DNA of 58,627 nt, from the NCBI GenBank assembly GCA_029945665.1, contig JAQSCZ010000004.1:1-58627 (forward strand), in the 5' to 3' direction. This document shows, in pieces, positions 15,999 through 26,185 of the stretch. Origin of the DNA: a bacterium (GTDB lineage: Bacteria; Bacteroidota; Bacteroidia; NS11-12g; UBA955). The notes beneath the pieces were generated by a model. The model was not told the origin of the DNA. It saw nothing but the letters and a program-made list of their open reading frames with translations, and searched no databases. Position numbers and translations under genes: made by a program. Every line of letters starts with the position of its first letter. The stretch's first letter is position 1.

Positions 15999-17303
15999 TT
16001 ATTGTCTTTCGCCTCTTGGAACAAATGCTCTTGGTGTATGACCAGTATAAATCTGACGAGGGCGACCAATTGGTTGGTTCTCTTGTGTCATTTCTTGCCA
16101 TTGTGAAATCCAACCTGGAAGGCGACCTAATGCAAACATTACTGTGAACATTTCTGTTGGGAAGCCCATTGCTCTGTACATAATACCTGAATAGAAATCA
16201 ACGTTTGGATACAATTTTCTTTCTACAAAATATGAATCTGTTAATGCCGCTTCTTCTAATTTTTTAGCAATTTCCAAAACGGGATCATTGATACCTAATT
16301 TATTTAAAACATCATCACATGTTTTCTTGATGATTTTTGCGCGAGGATCAAAGTTTTTATAAACGCGGTGACCGAAGCCCATCAATCTGAAATTATCGTT
16401 TTTATCTTTTGCTTTGTCTACCCATTTTTGAACATTGCCACCATCGTTGCGTATGGCTTCCAACATTTCTAATACTTCTTGGTTCGCACCACCATGCAAT
16501 GGACCCCATAGTGCCGCTACACCTGCAGCAATGGTTGCATATAAATTCGATTGGGATGAACCCACTAGTCTAACAGTACTTGCAGAACAGTTTTGTTCGT
16601 GGTCGGCATGTAAGATTAGGAGTTTATTCATTGCGTCAACAATTACTGGATCCAATTGATATTCGCTATCACTTACGTGTCTGAATGTCATGTTTAAGAA
16701 ATTGCTCACATAATCCAAATTGTTATTAGGATAAACTATTGGATGACCTAAACTCTTTTTATAAATCATAGCGCAGATGGTAGGCATCTTAGCTAACAAA
16801 CGCAAAATTGTTCTATTTTTTGACTCTTGGCTGCGGTTAGGATCTAAAGAATTCGGATAATAAGCAGACAAAGAAGACAACATGGCGATTAACTGACCCA
16901 TTGGATGAGAACCGGTAGGAAATGTTTTGAAAATATTTTGCAAATCTTCATTCACCAAGGTATGGTGACGGATAGAATCATCAAAATCTTCAAACTCTTC
17001 CTTATTGGGCAACTCACCTTTCAAAAGCAAATAAGCAACTTCTAGGAAGTTTGCCTTTTCAGCTAAATCTTCGATGTTGTAACCGCGGTGTCTTAGGATG
17101 CCTAACTCACCATCTAAAAAGGTAATTTTAGATTTAGTGGCACCTGTATTTTTGTAACCCACATCAAGGGTTACATAACCTGTGGTGTCTCTAAGTTTAG
17201 AAATGTCAATGGCTTTCTCTCCTTCAGAGCCTACAATTATTGGAAATTCATAGGTTTTTCCTTCAATGGAAATGGTACAATTTTGGGTTTGTGATTCTGG
17301 CAT
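15999..17303 (-). CDS. gltA: Citrate synthase (type II)
   Basis: A 434-residue enzyme that condenses oxaloacetate and acetyl-CoA to citrate at the entry of the TCA cycle. The length and N-terminal beta domain (ISIEGKTYEFPIIVGSEGE) are those of the hexameric, NADH-sensitive type of Gram-negative bacteria. Active-site motifs are LHGGANQEVLEML, GFGHRVYKNFDPRA with the catalytic His, and NVDFYSGIMY with the catalytic Asp. It ends RPRQIYTGHTPRAFVP, as in the family. ATG start. It is monocistronic: upstream lies a divergent permease gene and downstream a terminator pair. A -7 element lies about 110 bp upstream. Confidence 0.97.
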   Translation of the reverse strand: MPESQTQNCTISIEGKTYEFPIIVGSEGEKAIDISKLRDTTGYVTLDVGYKNTGATKSKITFLDGELGILRHRGYNIEDLAEKANFLEVAYLLLKGELPNKEEFEDFDDSIRHHTLVNEDLQNIFKTFPTGSHPMGQLIAMLSSLSAYYPNSLDPNRSQESKNRTILRLLAKMPTICAMIYKKSLGHPIVYPNNNLDYVSNFLNMTFRHVSDSEYQLDPVIVDAMNKLLILHADHEQNCSASTVRLVGSSQSNLYATIAAGVAALWGPLHGGANQEVLEMLEAIRNDGGNVQKWVDKAKDKNDNFRLMGFGHRVYKNFDPRAKIIKKTCDDVLNKLGINDPVLEIAKKLEEAALTDSYFVERKLYPNVDFYSGIMYRAMGFPTEMFTVMFALGRLPGWISQWQEMTQENQPIGRPRQIYTGHTPRAFVPRGERQ

Positions 17304-17411
17304 GTTGATGACTGACTTATAAATATTTTATTAAGGGCTTAAATATTGTTGCGAATGTATAAATTAATTATTCATTGTACAATTTTTTCGCCAATAAAAG
17401 CAAAAGTTTTG

Positions 17412-17419
17412 CAAATATA
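17412..17419 (-). promoter_or_regulatory. -7 element for gltA
   Basis: TATATTTG on the minus strand fits TANNTTTG exactly, about 110 bp upstream of the gltA ATG. No clear TTTG -33 box was found at the expected spacing, so this is a candidate only. Confidence 0.4.
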
Positions 17420-17510
17420 ATAAAAGTAAAGCTTTCATCCTCATTTACCCCCCGTTCATAGAACAGAATTGGGGATTGATTGTTTTATCAATTTATTTGT
17501 TCCTCTAATT

Positions 17511-18746
17511 TTGAATACACTTCAGAACATAAAAATAGCACTTAGTTCAATTCGTGGCAATAAACTCCGCACCTTCATTACTTGTTTAATCATTACCATT
17601 GGCATTTCCGCCTTAGTCGGCATGCTCACAGCAGTCGATGGAATTGAGACCGGATTGGCCAAGACTTTCCAAAAAATGGGTAGTAATACCTTTAATATCC
17701 GCAACAGGGATGGCAATATCCGTTTTTCAGGAGGCCCACAAAAACGTTTGGACTATACACCCATCGACTATTTTCAAGCCAAACAATTCAAACAAAATTT
17801 CAAAGTCCCTTCTACCATTTCAGTAAGTACAAGCATTAGTTTTAATGCGACCTTAAAAAGTGGAAATAAAAAAACCAATCCAAATTGTAGAATTCTTGCA
17901 ATCGATGAAAACTACTTTCAAGTTAGTGGAACCGAACTTGCCTACGGCAGAAATTTTTCGCCCAACGAAGCCGCCAGCGGATGCAAACAAGTTATTATCG
18001 GCAAAGACATTGCAACACAATTGTTCAATAAAGAAAATGTGCTCGACAAAACGATCAATATTGCCAATGCACAATACAATGTGATAGGGATTATTAAAAG
18101 CAAAGGCAGCAGCATGGGGATGGGTGGCGAAGACCGCATTGTATATATTACTACCACCGAAGCCAAAGGCCGATTTTTAACATCCAGCAACTCATTCAAT
18201 ATTTCAGTGGCTGTAAATGATGTGAAACAATTAGATATGGCCGTGAGCGAGGCCGAAGGCACAATGCGCAATATCAGAAGGATTAAAGCAGGAGCCAATA
18301 ATAATTTCTCGGTAACTAAAAGCGAATCGGTAACCGAAAAACTAAAAGAAAATTTAAGTTCTTTAAAATTTGCTGCCATATTTATTGCAGCCATAACCCT
18401 GTTAGGAGCTGCCATCGGCCTAATGAATATAATGCTAGTAAGTGTTACCGAAAGGACCAAGGAAATTGGCACAAGAAAAGCATTGGGCGCTACACCTGCC
18501 ATTATTAAACAACAATTTTTAACCGAGTCGGCTGTAATTTGTCAAATCGGAGGATTAGGAGGAATCATACTTGGTATCCTATTAGGGAATTTAGTTTCAT
18601 TGGTTATGCAATCTGGCTTCATTATTCCATGGTTTTGGATAAGCATTGCAGTTATCGTTTGTTTTGTGGTTGGCATTTTGGCTGGCTACTACCCAGCTTC
18701 TAAGGCCGCAAAACTTGATCCGATTGAGGCTTTGAGGTATGAATAA
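17511..18746 (+). CDS. MacB/FtsX-type ABC transporter permease
   Basis: A membrane protein of about 411 residues with four transmembrane helices: one at the N-terminus ([17 protein letters not shown]), then a large periplasmic MacB_PCD domain (about 60-270), then three C-terminal helices in the FtsX domain ([17 protein letters not shown], two more near the end). [11 protein letters not shown] and the ending [18 protein letters not shown] are hallmark motifs of the family. MacB-type systems use mechanotransmission to move lipoproteins, peptides or macrolides across the periplasm. The ATPase partner gene is not adjacent. The frame opens at TTG 17469, but TTG 17511 gives the conserved [17 protein letters not shown] start, so the start is uncertain. 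Confidence 0.88.
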   Translation: MNTLQNIKIALSSIRGNKLRTFITCLIITIGISALVGMLTAVDGIETGLAKTFQKMGSNTFNIRNRDGNIRFSGGPQKRLDYTPIDYFQAKQFKQNFKVPSTISVSTSISFNATLKSGNKKTNPNCRILAIDENYFQVSGTELAYGRNFSPNEAASGCKQVIIGKDIATQLFNKENVLDKTINIANAQYNVIGIIKSKGSSMGMGGEDRIVYITTTEAKGRFLTSSNSFNISVAVNDVKQLDMAVSEAEGTMRNIRRIKAGANNNFSVTKSESVTEKLKENLSSLKFAAIFIAAITLLGAAIGLMNIMLVSVTERTKEIGTRKALGATPAIIKQQFLTESAVICQIGGLGGIILGILLGNLVSLVMQSGFIIPWFWISIAVIVCFVVGILAGYYPASKAAKLDPIEALRYE

Positions 18747-18912
18747 GGCCCAGATTTAATAACCCCGGGCATAAATTGCTTTCTGCCATTTTCCCCAACC
18801 ATTTTATCCATTCTGCAATCAATAATGACATTGTCAAAAACCAGTCATTTTATACCAATATGGCAATTTCTTACTTTATTAAAGGTTAAGGGAACAACTA
18901 TCTAATTAACAA

Positions 18913-19578
18913 TTGAAGTATTACATTCTATTAATCTCTGCTGTATTTGCCTTGTTATATACCGCTTGTAAAAAAAAAGAAGTTCAACCTAAACAAGTTG
19001 AGACACCAGCGACTGCAATGGCTTATTTCCCGCTATCAGTGGGGAATTATTGGATTTATGAACAGTTCGAAACAGATAAAAACAATGTGATTAAATCGCT
19101 CAATGTATATGACTCTGTATATATTGTAAAATCGGAAACATTAAATAACAAAACAGTATACACCGTTTGCGACCAAGACCGAATAAACCCAAAGCCAGAT
19201 AGCCTCAAGCAATACATCGTTGATGGCCCAAATATAATTGGAGCGGATAACCATGTACTACTTTCTACAACCGATTTCACAAGTATTTTGGAACAATACA
19301 TAATTAATTTCGGTTCCGACACCGTATACATTAGCAACACTCAAATGAGTGCTAAAGATGTATTAATTTCGACAAAATCTGGCACCTATCTCACCATTAA
19401 AAAGCAAACCACCTTTTCAAGTGTGAGTGCTGGTTGTCCAACGGTCAAACGCTATCCAATTTTCAATCAATACTTCGCCAAATCTGTAGGTAAAGTTTAC
19501 GAAAGAATACCAAGATACTGTGTAGAAAATGGCCATAAAAGATACCACAGAGAATTGGTGCGTTTCCTCATAAAATAA
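18913..19578 (+). CDS. Hypothetical lipoprotein
   Basis: A 221-residue protein starting with TTG, with a lipoprotein signal MKYYILLISAVFALLYTAC, where the lipobox is LYTAC. Downstream come a Lys/Gln/Pro linker and a beta-rich domain that begins MAYFPLSVGNYWIYEQ. This YFPL-x-x-GNYWxY pattern is common in Bacteroidota secreted lipoproteins of unknown function. Four cysteines in the mature part might form disulfides. It stands between the permease and the RND cluster with no clear link to either. Confidence 0.75.
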   Translation: MKYYILLISAVFALLYTACKKKEVQPKQVETPATAMAYFPLSVGNYWIYEQFETDKNNVIKSLNVYDSVYIVKSETLNNKTVYTVCDQDRINPKPDSLKQYIVDGPNIIGADNHVLLSTTDFTSILEQYIINFGSDTVYISNTQMSAKDVLISTKSGTYLTIKKQTTFSSVSAGCPTVKRYPIFNQYFAKSVGKVYERIPRYCVENGHKRYHRELVRFLIK

Positions 19579-19654
19579 GGCGTACAAATTCGACCTATTA
19601 TCGTTAAAGACGATTAGTTTCACGACTGTTATCAATTCCTATTTAAATTTTTGC

Positions 19655-19662
19655 TACCTTTG
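19655..19662 (+). promoter_or_regulatory. -7 element before the 19679 ORF
   Basis: TACCTTTG is an exact TANNTTTG, 17 bp before the ATG at 19679. The -33 box is not clear. The short distance supports 19679 as the true start of a real gene. Confidence 0.45.
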
Positions 19663-19678
19663 CGGTTGTCATTTTAAG

Positions 19679-20071
19679 ATGCGGAACCAATTGAACATAC
19701 ATAGAAATCTCGCAATTATCATTTGTTTGTTATTTATTTTCCGGATATTATTAATTAATATTCAAGTTCGCACTTATGCGCAATCTTCTCAAAATAATTT
19801 TCCTCCTATTTCTAAGACGCTTACAAAAGATCAAAGCGCTACTTTTTCAATCAAATCAAATTACAACCAAAACCGTGATATTGAAATTTGTGAAGAAAAA
19901 GATGACTTGGAAGAGGATTGGAAACGCTTTTTCACTTATGCATTAATTTCTAATTTCAATGCTTCCTTCAGGACATTTAACGTTCCTGTTGAAACCAATA
20001 CCTTATTTGATTTAATCAAATGCTATTTATATCCTAAAAAATATTTAGCACTCTCAATTCTCAGGATTTGA
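19679..20071 (+). CDS. Hypothetical protein with N-terminal membrane segment
   Basis: 130 residues, no recognised family. One hydrophobic segment (LAIIICLLFIFRILLINI, about 11-28) could be a signal or a single membrane anchor, followed by a Ser/Asn-rich linker, an acidic patch EICEEKDDLEED, and a C-terminus rich in Phe and Leu. The promoter-like element 17 bp before the ATG and the good ORF length support a real gene. It lies 295 bp upstream of the RND operon on the same strand and may be unrelated. Confidence 0.5.
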   Translation: MRNQLNIHRNLAIIICLLFIFRILLINIQVRTYAQSSQNNFPPISKTLTKDQSATFSIKSNYNQNRDIEICEEKDDLEEDWKRFFTYALISNFNASFRTFNVPVETNTLFDLIKCYLYPKKYLALSILRI

Positions 20072-20365
20072 TAACCCACATTGGGGTTTAAGCTACGTTC
20101 TTTTATTTAATCAATAAAAACATTCGAGTAGCTTCATACGATTTTAAAAATTTATGTTAATCGTATGGTCTTTCAAAAAGCATTTTTGCAAAATAAAGGA
20201 CATGCGACAGTTGCAATTCGAAGGCAGTTTCTAAGATTACATTTAAAAATATACCAACTCAAAACTAGACAAACTGTTTGCATGATGTTCCAAATTGGAT
20301 CACCTATCAAACTTTAATGATTACACAAAAAAAAATAAAAAAAGTTATTCGAAATAAAAATTATC

Positions 20366-21448
20366 ATGAAGAAAATCCACACCTTAGCCTGCTTGATTAC
20401 AGTATTATTTTACACAAGCTGCGGGTCAAACAAAGAAGCTAACGAAGAAGAAACACATTTCTTAGTTACCAGTCCACTTAAAAAAGACACTATGATTACA
20501 AGGAATTATGTTTGTCAAATACATGCCATCAGTCACATTGAATTGCGAGCACTTGAGAAAGGATACTTAGAACAAATATTTGTTGATGAAGGTCAATCTA
20601 TTCGCAAAGGACAAATGATGTTCCAAATTATGCCGTTGATCTATAAAGCAGAAATGCAGAAAGCGCAAGCGGAAGCAGATTTTGTAGGCATTGAGTACCA
20701 AAACACAAAAAGTTTGTTTGAAAGCAATGTTGTTTCAAAAAATGAATTGGCATTGGCTAAAGCAAAATTAGACAAAGCCATAGCCGAATTAGAATTAGCA
20801 AAAGTTCATTTGAGCTTTACAGCTATTAAGGCTCCATTTAGTGGCATCATGGACCATTTCAGCGTAAGACTGGGAAGTTTAGTAAACGAAGGTGATTTGC
20901 TTACAACGCTTTCTGACAACAGTGAAATGTGGGTATACTTTAATGTACCTGAAGCCGAGTATTTAAATTACAAATCACATACAACAGATGAAAATTTACT
21001 TAAGGTAAATTTATTGATGGCCAACAATCAATTATTTGAATATCCCGGCATTGTTAAAACGATAGAAGCAGACTTTAATAACGAAACGGGCAACATTGCT
21101 TTCAGGGCTACTTTTGCCAATCCAAAAGGGTTGTTAAGGCATGGTGAAACGGGAAATATACTGATGCGCATACCATTAAACAATGCGCTTATTATACCTC
21201 AAAAAGCCACTTTCGAAATATTAGAAAAGAAATTTGTTTTCGTAGTTGACAAAAACAATGTGGTGCACTCGAGAGAAATAACAGTTGCATCGGAAATGCC
21301 TGACTTATATGTAATCAAAGATGGTTTAACCGAAAACGAACGCATCTTATTAGAAGGTATTCGCAAAGTGAAAGACAATGACAAGATTACCTACACTTAT
21401 GAAGACCCTAAAACTGTGCTCCCTAAATTAAGTGTCTATGTTGAGTAA
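20366..21448 (+). CDS. RND efflux periplasmic adaptor (membrane fusion lipoprotein)
   Basis: A 360-residue AcrA/MexA-type adaptor bridging the inner-membrane pump and outer-membrane channel. The N-terminal signal ends in the lipobox FYTSC, so the protein is lipid-anchored. The barrel-sandwich (lipoyl) half-motifs EKGYLEQIFVDEGQSIRKGQ and IKAPFSGIMDHFSVRLGSLVNEGD flank a helical hairpin rich in Ala/Glu/Lys (about 95-150), followed by the beta-barrel and membrane-proximal domains. First gene of the efflux operon: 20 bp to the pump gene. No TetR or other regulator gene is adjacent. Confidence 0.93.
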   Translation: MKKIHTLACLITVLFYTSCGSNKEANEEETHFLVTSPLKKDTMITRNYVCQIHAISHIELRALEKGYLEQIFVDEGQSIRKGQMMFQIMPLIYKAEMQKAQAEADFVGIEYQNTKSLFESNVVSKNELALAKAKLDKAIAELELAKVHLSFTAIKAPFSGIMDHFSVRLGSLVNEGDLLTTLSDNSEMWVYFNVPEAEYLNYKSHTTDENLLKVNLLMANNQLFEYPGIVKTIEADFNNETGNIAFRATFANPKGLLRHGETGNILMRIPLNNALIIPQKATFEILEKKFVFVVDKNNVVHSREITVASEMPDLYVIKDGLTENERILLEGIRKVKDNDKITYTYEDPKTVLPKLSVYVE

Positions 21449-21468
21449 TAATATTAATTCCAAAAACA

Positions 21469-24400
21469 ATGTTTAGTAAATTTATTCAAAGACCGGTACT
21501 TGCTATCGTTGTCTCGCTCGTTATTTTATTTATCGGCATATTGGCAATTAATACATTGCCAACTTCTCAATTTCCAGAGGTTGCTCCTCCAGTGGTTATG
21601 GTAAGTGCATCTTACCCAGGCGCAAGTGCAAAATCATTGGCAGAATCGGTTATTATCCCGCTAGAGCAATCTATTAATGGCGCTTGGGGAATGCGCTATA
21701 TGACCTCCGATGCGACCAGTGCTGGGGAGGCCAATATTCAGGTTGTTTTCAATCCAGGCACAGATATCAATCAGGCCCTCGTGCAAGTTTCAAACCGTGT
21801 GCAACAAGTAACCAATAGGCTACCAACATTGGTTCAAAGAGAAGGTGTAATTATTACACCAGTCATTCCAAGCATGCTAATGTATGTAAACCTTTATAGT
21901 AAAGATAAGAATGCCAATATGAAATTCTTATTCAATTACGCAGGTGTAAACATGGTACCAGAATTACAGCGTATTAATGGCATAGGACAAGTAAGAATAC
22001 TTGGAAGCCGTCAGTATGCCATGCGTGTATGGTTAAATCCTGACCGCATGCGAGCCTATAAAGTTTCGCCAGAAGAGGTAATGGAAGCATTGAACGACCA
22101 AAGTGTTATTGGCAAAGCAGGTAGAATAGGCCGTGGAGATAGCAAACAAGCCGAAGCACTCGAGTATGTATTAACTTATAGCGATCGTTTTAGTGAACCC
22201 GAACAATACGACAATATTATCATTCGATCGAACCCCAACGGGGAAAATCTGCGTCTAAAAGATGTTGCGACTGTAAAATTAGGCAGTGAATATTACGATA
22301 TTTATTCTAGCATGAATGGTCACCCTTCGGCGGCCTTGGTTCTAAAACAAACTTATGGGAGTAACGCCAGTGCCGTTATCGAAAAAGTAAAACTGAAATT
22401 GGATGAATTAAAAAAATCATTCCCGCCCGGCATGGATTATGAAATTAGTTATGACGTTTCGAACTTCCTAGATGCATCGATAGAAAATGTGGTTCATACC
22501 TTAAGAGATGCTTTCATATTAGTTGCCATTGTTGTATTTATTTTCTTAGGCGATTGGCGTTCAACCTTAATTCCAACCTTAGCAGTGCCTATTTCACTTA
22601 TTGGGGCATTTTTCTGTATGCAAATATTTGGACTTACTATCAACATGATTACATTATTTGCACTGGTATTAGCCATTGGAATTGTGGTCGATGATGCCAT
22701 TGTGGTGGTGGAGGCTGTGCATGCTAAAATGGAGGAAGAGAACCTATCACCATACAATGCAGTTAGAAAAGTAATTGGAGAAATCAGTGGGGCTGTAATC
22801 GCTATTACCTTGCTGATGGTTTCGGTATTTGTGCCAGTATCCTTTATGTCCGGACCAGTTGGAACTTTTTATAGACAGTTTTCAATAACCATGGCGTCGG
22901 CCATTGTCCTTTCAGGCGTGGTGGCATTAACTGTAACTCCTGTGCTTTGTGCGATGATTCTAAAAAACAACCATGGCGTACCGAGAAAGAGAACATGGTT
23001 GAATCGTTTCCTCGATAGCTTTAATCGCCTTTTTGAAAAACTAACAGGAAAGTATGTTTGGTTATTGAAAAAGATTGCACATCGCAAATTAGTGACCATT
23101 GGTTTATTCGTAATTTTTGCGCTAGGCATTATTGGTGTTAGTAATAATTTACCATCTGGATTTATTCCCAGTGAGGACCAAGGTATGTTATATGCAATTA
23201 TTCAAACACCGCCAGGTTCAACACTCGAAAGAACCAACGACCTTTCCAATAAACTTGTAACAGTGATTAATGAAGTGGAAGGCGTAAAATCGGTTTCATC
23301 CATTGCCGGTTACGAGGTATTAACAGAAGGTAGAGGATCCAATGCTGGAACTTGTTTAATTAACCTAAAACCATGGTCGGAACGCACACACAGTGTGAGT
23401 GAGATAATAGAAGAATTAGAAGAAAAAGCGAAATCAATTCCCGGTGCTACCATTGAATTTTTCGACCCTCCTGCGGTACCTGGTTTTGGAGCAGCAGGTG
23501 GATTTGCTTTGCAATTATTAGACAAGACCAACACAGGCGATTTAAATCAACTTGAAAAGGTTAAAAATGATTTCATGGCTGCTTTGGAAAAGCGCAAAGA
23601 ATTAACGGGATTATTCACCTTCTTTAGTGCAAATTATCCACAATATGAAATTGAGTTTGATAACCAAGCCGCGATGCAAAAAGGTGTAACAATAGGCAAT
23701 GCCATGAATACACTTTCTATCTTTGTGGGAAGTACATACGAACTTGGTTTTATTAAGTATCAAAGATTCTTCAAAGTATTTGTTCAGGCCGCTCCAGAGT
23801 ATCGCCGATTGCCCACAGATATTATGAACTTATATGTTAAAAGCAACCGAGATGAGATGGTGCCATTTTCAGCATTTATGAAAATAAAAAAGAAACAAGG
23901 CGCCAATGAAATTAACCGATATAACATGTATAACACTGCCGCTATTAGAGGAGGACCATCCAAAGGGTATAGTAGTGGAGAAGCTATTAAAGCTGTGCAA
24001 GAAGTAGCAGCTCAAACATTGCCGCATGGATTTGATATTGATTGGGCGGCACTATCTTATGATGAAACAAGGCGAGGCAATGAAGCCATCTATATTTTCA
24101 TCATCGTTTTAATATTTGTATATTTTGTATTAGCTGCACAATACGAGAGTTTCATTATTCCACTAACAGTTATATTTTCATTACCTGCCGGTATTTTTGG
24201 ATCTTTCATGCTTATTAAAGGGTTTGGATTAGCCAACGATATATATGCCCAAGTTGGGTTGGTGATGTTGGTTGGATTATTAGGAAAGAATGCGGTATTG
24301 ATTGTAGAATTTGCTGTTCAAAAACAACACCAAGGCGCTACGGTTCTTGAAGCAGCCATTGAAGGTGCAAAGGTGCGTTTCCGTCCTATCCTAATGACAT

Positions 24401-24672
24401 CATTTGCATTTATTGCAGGATTGGTGCCGCTTGTATTTGCGCATGGAGCAGGTGCTATTGGCAACAGGACAATTGGCACATCAGCACTTGGTGGCATGCT
24501 ATTCGGGACTATCTTCGGTGTCATAATCGTACCCGGCTTATACTATATTTTTGGCTCGATGGCTGAAGGCCGAAAATTGATAAAAAATGAAGAAGACAGT
24601 TCTTTAACCGAAGACCTGGTGCATTCAATGGACAAATTTCCAACTCAATTAGAAACTGAAGACAATGAATAA
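21469..24672 (+). CDS. RND multidrug efflux pump, inner-membrane AcrB-like transporter
   Basis: A 1067-residue HAE1-family proton antiporter. It starts MFSKFIQRPVLAIVVSLVI (TM1) and has two large periplasmic loops and twelve expected helices. The proton-relay aspartates lie in TM4 (GIVVDDAIVVVE) and the partner lysine in TM10 (GLLGKNAVLIVEF). GxxGxFxIP-type loop motifs, AAQYESFIIPLTVIFSLP and RFRPILMTS are also present. Length matches full HAE1 pumps. It lies 20 bp after the adaptor and overlaps the channel gene by 8 bp, so all three are one operon. Confidence 0.96.
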   Translation: MFSKFIQRPVLAIVVSLVILFIGILAINTLPTSQFPEVAPPVVMVSASYPGASAKSLAESVIIPLEQSINGAWGMRYMTSDATSAGEANIQVVFNPGTDINQALVQVSNRVQQVTNRLPTLVQREGVIITPVIPSMLMYVNLYSKDKNANMKFLFNYAGVNMVPELQRINGIGQVRILGSRQYAMRVWLNPDRMRAYKVSPEEVMEALNDQSVIGKAGRIGRGDSKQAEALEYVLTYSDRFSEPEQYDNIIIRSNPNGENLRLKDVATVKLGSEYYDIYSSMNGHPSAALVLKQTYGSNASAVIEKVKLKLDELKKSFPPGMDYEISYDVSNFLDASIENVVHTLRDAFILVAIVVFIFLGDWRSTLIPTLAVPISLIGAFFCMQIFGLTINMITLFALVLAIGIVVDDAIVVVEAVHAKMEEENLSPYNAVRKVIGEISGAVIAITLLMVSVFVPVSFMSGPVGTFYRQFSITMASAIVLSGVVALTVTPVLCAMILKNNHGVPRKRTWLNRFLDSFNRLFEKLTGKYVWLLKKIAHRKLVTIGLFVIFALGIIGVSNNLPSGFIPSEDQGMLYAIIQTPPGSTLERTNDLSNKLVTVINEVEGVKSVSSIAGYEVLTEGRGSNAGTCLINLKPWSERTHSVSEIIEELEEKAKSIPGATIEFFDPPAVPGFGAAGGFALQLLDKTNTGDLNQLEKVKNDFMAALEKRKELTGLFTFFSANYPQYEIEFDNQAAMQKGVTIGNAMNTLSIFVGSTYELGFIKYQRFFKVFVQAAPEYRRLPTDIMNLYVKSNRDEMVPFSAFMKIKKKQGANEINRYNMYNTAAIRGGPSKGYSSGEAIKAVQEVAAQTLPHGFDIDWAALSYDETRRGNEAIYIFIIVLIFVYFVLAAQYESFIIPLTVIFSLPAGIFGSFMLIKGFGLANDIYAQVGLVMLVGLLGKNAVLIVEFAVQKQHQGATVLEAAIEGAKVRFRPILMTSFAFIAGLVPLVFAHGAGAIGNRTIGTSALGGMLFGTIFGVIIVPGLYYIFGSMAEGRKLIKNEEDSSLTEDLVHSMDKFPTQLETEDNE

Positions 24673-26098
24673 AAAAAGTAAATTTAAATACCTTGGCTTA
24701 ACATGTTTAATGCTAATGTTTACAGCCTGTATTGGCCCTTCCTTAGTACCTAGAAAAGAGAACAAAACACTTCCATCCGCCTTTGCGGGCTCAATGGATT
24801 CTACTAATTCGGCTAAAACCAAATGGAAGGTTTTCTTTACGGACCAAAGTCTTATTGCACTCATTGATTCTGCATTAAAATATAATCAGGAATTGAACAT
24901 CATGATGCAAGAAATAAACATTTCGAAAAACGAAGTCAAGGCGCGTAAAGGACAATACTTGCCATTTGGCAATATAGGCGCCGGCGCTGGCGTTGAGAAA
25001 GTTGGACGCTATACCAGTCAAGGGGCAAACGATGCGAATACTGATATTATGCCTGGCAAAAAATTCCCAGATCCCTTGCCAAACTGTGGCTTGGGTGCAA
25101 ACATTACTTGGGAAGTAGATATTTGGAAAAAACTGCGCAATTCAAAAAATGTAGCGATTGCAAAATATCTATCCACTGTTGAAGGCAAAAATTTCATGGT
25201 AACCCATTTGATTTCAGAAATAGCCAACGCTTACTACGAATTAATGGCCTTAGATAACCAACTGGAAATTCTTAAACAGAATATTGATATTCAGAAAAAT
25301 GCACTTGAAATGGTAAAACTCGAAAAAATTTCTACCAGGGTCACTGAGTTAGCTGTTCGTAAATTTGAAGCGGAGGTCTTAAAAAACCAAAGCCGTCAAT
25401 ATTACATCATTCAACAAATTACGGTCACAGAAAATAGAATTAACTTTTTGGTTGGACGTTTTCCTCAACCCGTAGTTAGAAATTCGAGCGGCTTTACAGA
25501 TTTGATACCTGATACCATTTATGCAGGTATCCCTTCTCAACTTTTACAAAACCGTCCTGATATTAGACAAGCTGAATTAGATTTAACCGCAGCTAAACTT
25601 GATGTTAAAGTAGCCAGAGCTAATTTTTACCCTTCATTCATAATCAATGCAGGACTGGGCTACCAAGCATTTAACCCTTCATTTTTGATTCAAACACCAC
25701 AATCTTTGATATACAATCTAGCTGGCGATTTAATGGCACCACTTATTAATCGGAATGCAATTAAAGCCAATTATTATTCTGCTAATTCAAAACAATTACA
25801 AGCCGTTTATAATTTTGAAAGAACTATTTTATCTGCACATATTGAAGTTGTGAATCAATTATCGAATATTGGAAATCTGAAAAAAAGTTATGATCTAAAA
25901 TCAAAGCAAGTAGAAGCACTCACGCAGTCGATAGATATTTCTACCGTATTATTTAAATCAGCGAGGGCTGATTACATGGAGGTATTATTAACCCAACGCG
26001 ATGCTTTGGAATCTAAATTTGAATTGGTTGAAACAAAAAAATTGCAGATGAATGCACTAATCAATCTTTACAGAGCTTTAGGTGGTGGTTGGAATTAA
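24665..26098 (+). CDS. RND efflux outer-membrane channel (OprM/TolC type lipoprotein)
   Basis: A 477-residue outer-membrane factor with lipobox LMFTAC after a short signal. It contains two OEP repeats of long helices and beta strands, including LENRPDI-like LLQNRPDIRQAELDL and ARANFYPSFIINAGLG, and ends MNALINLYRALGGGWN as in NodT-family proteins. It forms the exit duct of the pump. The ATG lies within the pump's last codons (8-bp overlap), so translation is coupled. It is the last gene; a bidirectional terminator sits at 26581-26616, after a repeat-filled spacer of about 480 bp. Confidence 0.94.
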   Translation: MNKKSKFKYLGLTCLMLMFTACIGPSLVPRKENKTLPSAFAGSMDSTNSAKTKWKVFFTDQSLIALIDSALKYNQELNIMMQEINISKNEVKARKGQYLPFGNIGAGAGVEKVGRYTSQGANDANTDIMPGKKFPDPLPNCGLGANITWEVDIWKKLRNSKNVAIAKYLSTVEGKNFMVTHLISEIANAYYELMALDNQLEILKQNIDIQKNALEMVKLEKISTRVTELAVRKFEAEVLKNQSRQYYIIQQITVTENRINFLVGRFPQPVVRNSSGFTDLIPDTIYAGIPSQLLQNRPDIRQAELDLTAAKLDVKVARANFYPSFIINAGLGYQAFNPSFLIQTPQSLIYNLAGDLMAPLINRNAIKANYYSANSKQLQAVYNFERTILSAHIEVVNQLSNIGNLKKSYDLKSKQVEALTQSIDISTVLFKSARADYMEVLLTQRDALESKFELVETKKLQMNALINLYRALGGGWN

Positions 26099-26185
26099 TA
26101 TTGTTGTTCTATAAATAACGTAAGTTCGTTTAAGTAAATCAATTAAATATAATATATCAAATATTTTAATCATATTCATTTTCTC

